Part shown: positions 60,145 through 64,000 of the stretch, one piece after another
How positions within the stretch are numbered: the first letter of the stretch is position 1
Layout: every line of letters starts with the position of its first letter
Assembly: GCA_037903475.1 (NCBI GenBank)
Contig: JBAJFG010000384.1
Location: 3,549,001-3,613,000, forward strand
Source of the DNA: Ancylostoma caninum
Lineage: Eukaryota; Nematoda; Chromadorea; Rhabditida; Ancylostomatidae
Direction: 5' to 3'
Length of the DNA: 64,000 nt
Position numbers and translations under genes: made by a program
The notes under the pieces: generated by a model
Databases searched by the model: none
What the model saw: the letters and a program-made list of their open reading frames with translations, nothing else
What the model was told of the DNA's origin: nothing

Positions 60145-60435
60145 GTTGGAGTTTTTGTCTTGTGAATGTGCGTACTGACTTGGAAGAGGTCCAGTACTGC
60201 GCTGTTGACCTGGTTATTGGCAGTTCCCTAGAAGATTTTCATTTCCAAGCGGGACAAGTCACAAATAATCAACTGCAGCTTACAAATTTACGGTTTTTCT
60301 TTAATTCTCGATTTGACCTCATGGAATTTCCGTGCAGGATTTTCGCGGGGTCACTTTATGGCCCCTGTTTTGTTCCAGTCATGAATATGCCTCAAGTGCT
60401 AGCCTGTCGGCCAATCACCCCTGCATCACAGTATA

Positions 60436-60756
60436 AAGGGGAAGGCATGCTTGGCGATGGCGTTGTCGCGGGTTGTTGGCACGATGCTAGCGACGCGATC
60501 TACCGTTCGGCTCCCGTTCTTCACGATAAATTGCACAGTTCCAAGGGGTCTTCACTTCTGTCTAACCACTGAAAATCAGGGCGTCGCGATGACTGAGCAT
60601 GGCATGGGAGCGACGTGTCCGTGATGCCATCACACGGGACAGCTACAACATTTTCACGAAAGGCGGCACAGCTGAGACTGGCATGAGCAAAAACGGCGGA
60701 TTTCGAACATAGTGATTGCTTCGCGACGCGATGGTCGCCAAGCATGCCTTCCCCTT
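60436..60756. mobile_element. Foldback element of about 321 bp
   Basis: AAGGGGAAGGCATGCTTGGC at the left end and its complement GCCAAGCATGCCTTCCCCTT at the right end. Further GCGACGCG words pair inside. No target duplication seen. Confidence 0.65.
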
Positions 60757-61460
60757 AACATCCGTCTGGTCTTCCGTGCTGCACTACCTGCGGGACGCGA
60801 CAGAAGGACGCTGTTGTCGTCAAGCGCTATTTCGCACCGTTTTTTTTTTGTTTCCGAAATGCTTGGATGAAAACATGAGCAAAGCATCAATAACGCTAAC
60901 GTCGACAACCACAACACTCAGCTGGTCTGCCGCTTCGCGTATGTAGTGCAGCGCGCAGACCAAACAGGCTGGATTCTGGGATGATGATCAGGAGTGATTG
61001 ACCAGCACTATAATCCCGTTTCATCGAACAGTAGGATACGGGTGGCCTACCCCATTGACTCGAATAAAAGATCTAAACATTCTTGTAAATGCATTGAACG
61101 TCCTCTTTTTTATTTCTATAATGTTACACAATGACATATGGTAGCATATGACAGATGTTATTCATGCTGCTGCGGACTTAACAGCCCATCCAAAGCTGTG
61201 CCAGTGCAAAAAAAAAGGAGAATTTTCGTTTTTTCTTGTGTGAAGAAATCCGGACAGATTAAATAGGATAAACTTTGCTTAGCTTCAACACTTTACTCTC
61301 ATTATATAAGACGATTTGGCGGAGAGGCGAGAGACACCTGGGTCTCCTAACATCAAATAATATATGGGGTAACCAGTTGTGCTAACCATATTGGTTTGCA
61401 CAACCGGCTAACTTTTCATGAGTCTCAGCTCAGGTGTCCCGCGCAGGTTACTACAGAGGC

Positions 61461-61560
61461 ACGTGCTCATTCACTGCCTCTACGATGCTCAGATAAAGTC
61501 GATTCCGTGGCGTATCCCACAAACGGGATTGACGAACGCCGACCATCTTATCGCCTATGT
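61461..61560 (+). mobile_element. Truncated SINE tail, same family as 50905-51205
   Basis: GCCTCTACGATGCTCAGATA, AAGTCGATTCCGTGGC and AACGCCGACCATCTTATC match the 3' part of the SINE at 50905-51205. The tRNA-like head is absent. Confidence 0.65.
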
Positions 61561-61615
61561 AAGGTGATTTACGTGGTTCTCCACTGGGGAGGCGGATCTC
61601 TTGAACACCAGTGCC

Positions 61616-62430
61616 CTGCATTCTCCAGAATATAGGGCATGGCTGAATCACTGCCCCAGATTCATGCGTCGTTACCCTAATTTCGTTGGCTGCTCCGCTA
61701 ATATATAGCAGTGCAGCACAGTGGGGCAACTAAGAGGCCATCGCCACAGCCAGGGTTCGCCTCACTCCAAAAATCTTGTCGAGATCTGACTAGCAAGAAC
61801 AAAGGTTGTGCTGTATAGTACATATTACCTGATCAGCGTGATCTAAAATGAGTCATTTTAACGCTGCCAAATATGAACCGGTACATGTTTACTTCGCCAT
61901 CCAATATAACCCAGTTTATATGAAGGTACTGAGCTACGAGTTACTTTCCGTAATTAATACTAAATGCAGTGTTCATGAGAGGCAAATATGAAGTTGAGAA
62001 TCGGTTCTACTTTATTTCTTTCTATTCTACTCACTGCTGCAATCAATGTAGGGTAGAGTATGTCTTCATGTCGCACATAGACAATTTGCATCTTTTCTAC
62101 AATAAAGCAGGAAGAATATATAGAAATAAAAAGTAATCGATCGCAATCGCAACTTTTTCCCCCAGTTCCAGGATCTGGGTTGTACTCGGCGACAGAGTAT
62201 ACATCTGGCACATTTGAAAGCACGAAAACGGTAACTTTCTTGTTGCGCAAATCAAATATACAACACAATCCTCGCTCTTGCTGGCCACGTTCCGACAAGA
62301 TTTTTGCAGTCAAGCGAGCCTATGTGGCGGTGACCTCTTAACAGCCCCACTATAAATAGCGGAGCAAGTAGGACAACGATGCATGAATCTGGGCAGTGAT
62401 CCACCCATGCCCTATATTTTGGAGAATATA
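61616..62430. mobile_element. Inverted-repeat element with arms of about 120 bp
   Basis: Left arm TCTCCAGAATATAGGGCATG and later CACTGCCCCAGATTCATGC pair with GCATGAATCTGGGCAGTG and CATGCCCTATATTTTGGAGA near 62.38-62.43 kb. The AT-rich centre (61.8-62.3 kb) has no recognisable ORF. Confidence 0.6.
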
Positions 62431-64000
62431 GGGTATGGGTGTTTGAGCTGTCACGCACCCTTCTCCACTGTCTAGAGTCGGTTGCTCCCAGTGACGCAAG
62501 CTCCACTCTTTCACCTCATCTTATTTTCAATGCTGCGTCCCTCTCTTTTCTTTCATTTCATCCTCCACTGTGGCCATCAGTCTTGCTCGTGAGCGAGTAT
62601 ACTCTTGCACTTTTGGAAGAAGCGTTCGTGCTTTCTGCTTGTTTTCGCTTGCATTTTAAAATCTTATTGTTTTCTGCTCACTGGACAGAAAAGCTAGTTT
62701 CATCTCCTGGCTTAGTATACTTTCTCTTCTTCCTCGTTGGCAACAGCACGTTCACTTCCACCAACTTTAACAGAACATGCTGTTCATTTTCAAATCACGC
62801 TTCATATCAAGGGGACTGGGTGGGGTACCCCATCACCTTGATCGCCTTGACTCCCGTTGATCTTCGGGTATACCGAGCCTGCGCCAGCAGTCCTTCTATT
62901 TGTCCCTCTCGCGGGTCAGAGTTGTCCAGTGGATTCTGTCCGTTCGAGGGATAGCATCGTATCTATCCTTGAAGGATTTGTGAACAAGTCTGACCATCGG
63001 GTCGGTGGTCTTCCTGTCGTGCGCTTAACGTCCCGTGGAGTCCAATCGCTGACGGCTCTTGTCTGTGTCTCTCCCACCTAATCTTACTCAACTTGGAGTA
63101 AGCGGCAGCGTCCTGATCTTCGATTGTTGACGAAGGGTGGAATCCGTATTCCAGCCCTACCCCATATTATCTATAATTTACGAAGTCTGAATGGGAATCC
63201 ATTCGTTTTGGTTGGATAAGAGGTTCACGTCAAGAAATGTCTTCTTTACGTTCCCCTCTTCTCTTTTGCACTTCTTTTTTGTGATCCCTTTTCCCTCCTG
63301 TATTCCTACCTATTTTTAAAGTCGAAGTTTTTCCTAGCAATATTTTAAATTTCTGTTGTGGTCCTCTTCTCTATCTCTTGCCGCAAGGTTTTGTTTGTTT
63401 TTTTTTGGTGGTGCTTATGAGGTGCATGTATACCCGCCGAGAATGGGTCGCTGAGTTTCCCAAAAATACCTAATGAAACAATAAAAAATCTTGTACTTGC
63501 CCATGTTAATTGTTTATTTATATTATTATCCTTTAAATTTTCATTTCTCGCCCGCTCGGTATATCCGAAAATCGACGGGAGTCGAGGTGATCAAGGTGAA
63601 ATTTTCATTTCTAATCATTCAGTCTAGATCCCCAAGGTGGCAGAAGCTCCAGTCCCCTCCCCCTTTGCTTGGTTGCGCCTTTTTGCTTCCGCCACTGAAA
63701 TATAAATTCCCAAAAGCGTCATAGAAGGAGGTGTTAATTCCGCATACTTTGTCGTTACTAGTTGTTTTCATGTGGTGAGCAACTAATGGTTTCTATAGTA
63801 ACTGTTTAAAAATAGTTCATTGTTCACATTTCTGATCGTTTTTTTTTTCTGAAGAATCTTAACCTTTTTGCTAACAAAAGTCATCGCCTCTGTCAATTTT
63901 TGTATCAGAATAATGAATATCTCTTAAATCAGTCATCCACAATAACTAATACGTAATCGGTTTTCACTGAGCACTTCGTTCCATTTTGTGTTAGTTCGGG

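Larger units (their letters stand above)
60145..64000. other. Right-hand region without a recognised gene
   Basis: Holds a foldback (60436-60756), a SINE tail (61461-61560) and a widely spaced inverted repeat (61616-62430). The ORF at 62439-62954 and the T/C-rich 63.2-63.5 kb stretch show no family signature. A CCGCCACTG word near 63690 recalls the hAT-like MITE end. Confidence 0.5.

Noticed and set aside
62439..62954. 171-codon plus-strand ORF
   Set aside because: It starts in the arm of an inverted repeat, shows no known motif and has no supporting exons around it.

Overview
This window is a repeat-rich piece of a nematode chromosome, most likely from a clade V parasite such as a hookworm or other strongylid. 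The evidence is small GT-AG exons with TTTNCAG-type acceptors, start codons placed directly after a 3' splice site (as expected for spliced-leader trans-splicing), long transposon-filled introns, and proteins whose closest relatives, from memory, are Caenorhabditis proteins. There are no bacterial operons, CRISPR arrays or rRNA genes.

Six genes can be supported. A BAF60/SMARCD subunit of SWI/SNF (ham-3-like, minus strand, 1041-11982) runs off the left edge without its last exon. It lies head to head with pcf-11 (plus, 14197-23656, 17 exons that join in one frame). Next come the TFIIH p34/Tfb4 subunit (gtf-2H3, plus, 27279-30873), a Vps33 SM protein (vps-33.1-like, plus, 37634-46985, 12 exons) and Tousled-like kinase (tlk-1, minus, 47814-56081). 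The last is a small unrecognised protein gene (plus, 58995-60144, 6 exons). I recall the C. elegans counterparts of the five recognised genes as all lying on chromosome III, so this is probably that ancestral linkage group with local order rearranged. The products are housekeeping factors: chromatin remodelling, 3'-end processing and termination, transcription and repair, endolysosomal tethering, and chromatin assembly/replication control.

Most of the remaining DNA is transposon debris. Tc1/mariner-type elements with TA target duplications lie at 28585-29380, 31315-32196, 39585-40500, 41370-42297 and 44934-46319, several of them inside introns. A hAT-like MITE is at 36467-36712 and a tRNA-derived SINE at about 50905-51205. 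There are also several families of short palindromic MITEs.

The most distinctive component is a set of long foldback elements (about 550-750 bp, nearly all inverted repeat). Three of them carry exact 9-bp target duplications (11337-11888, 18142-18702, 34481-35204), and a 209-bp MITE nested in another foldback has an 11-bp duplication. These sizes suggest Mutator-like mobilisation. The intergenic blocks (12-14 kb, 23.7-27.2 kb, 30.9-37.6 kb, 56.1-59.0 kb, 60.2-64 kb) hold no further gene I can defend.
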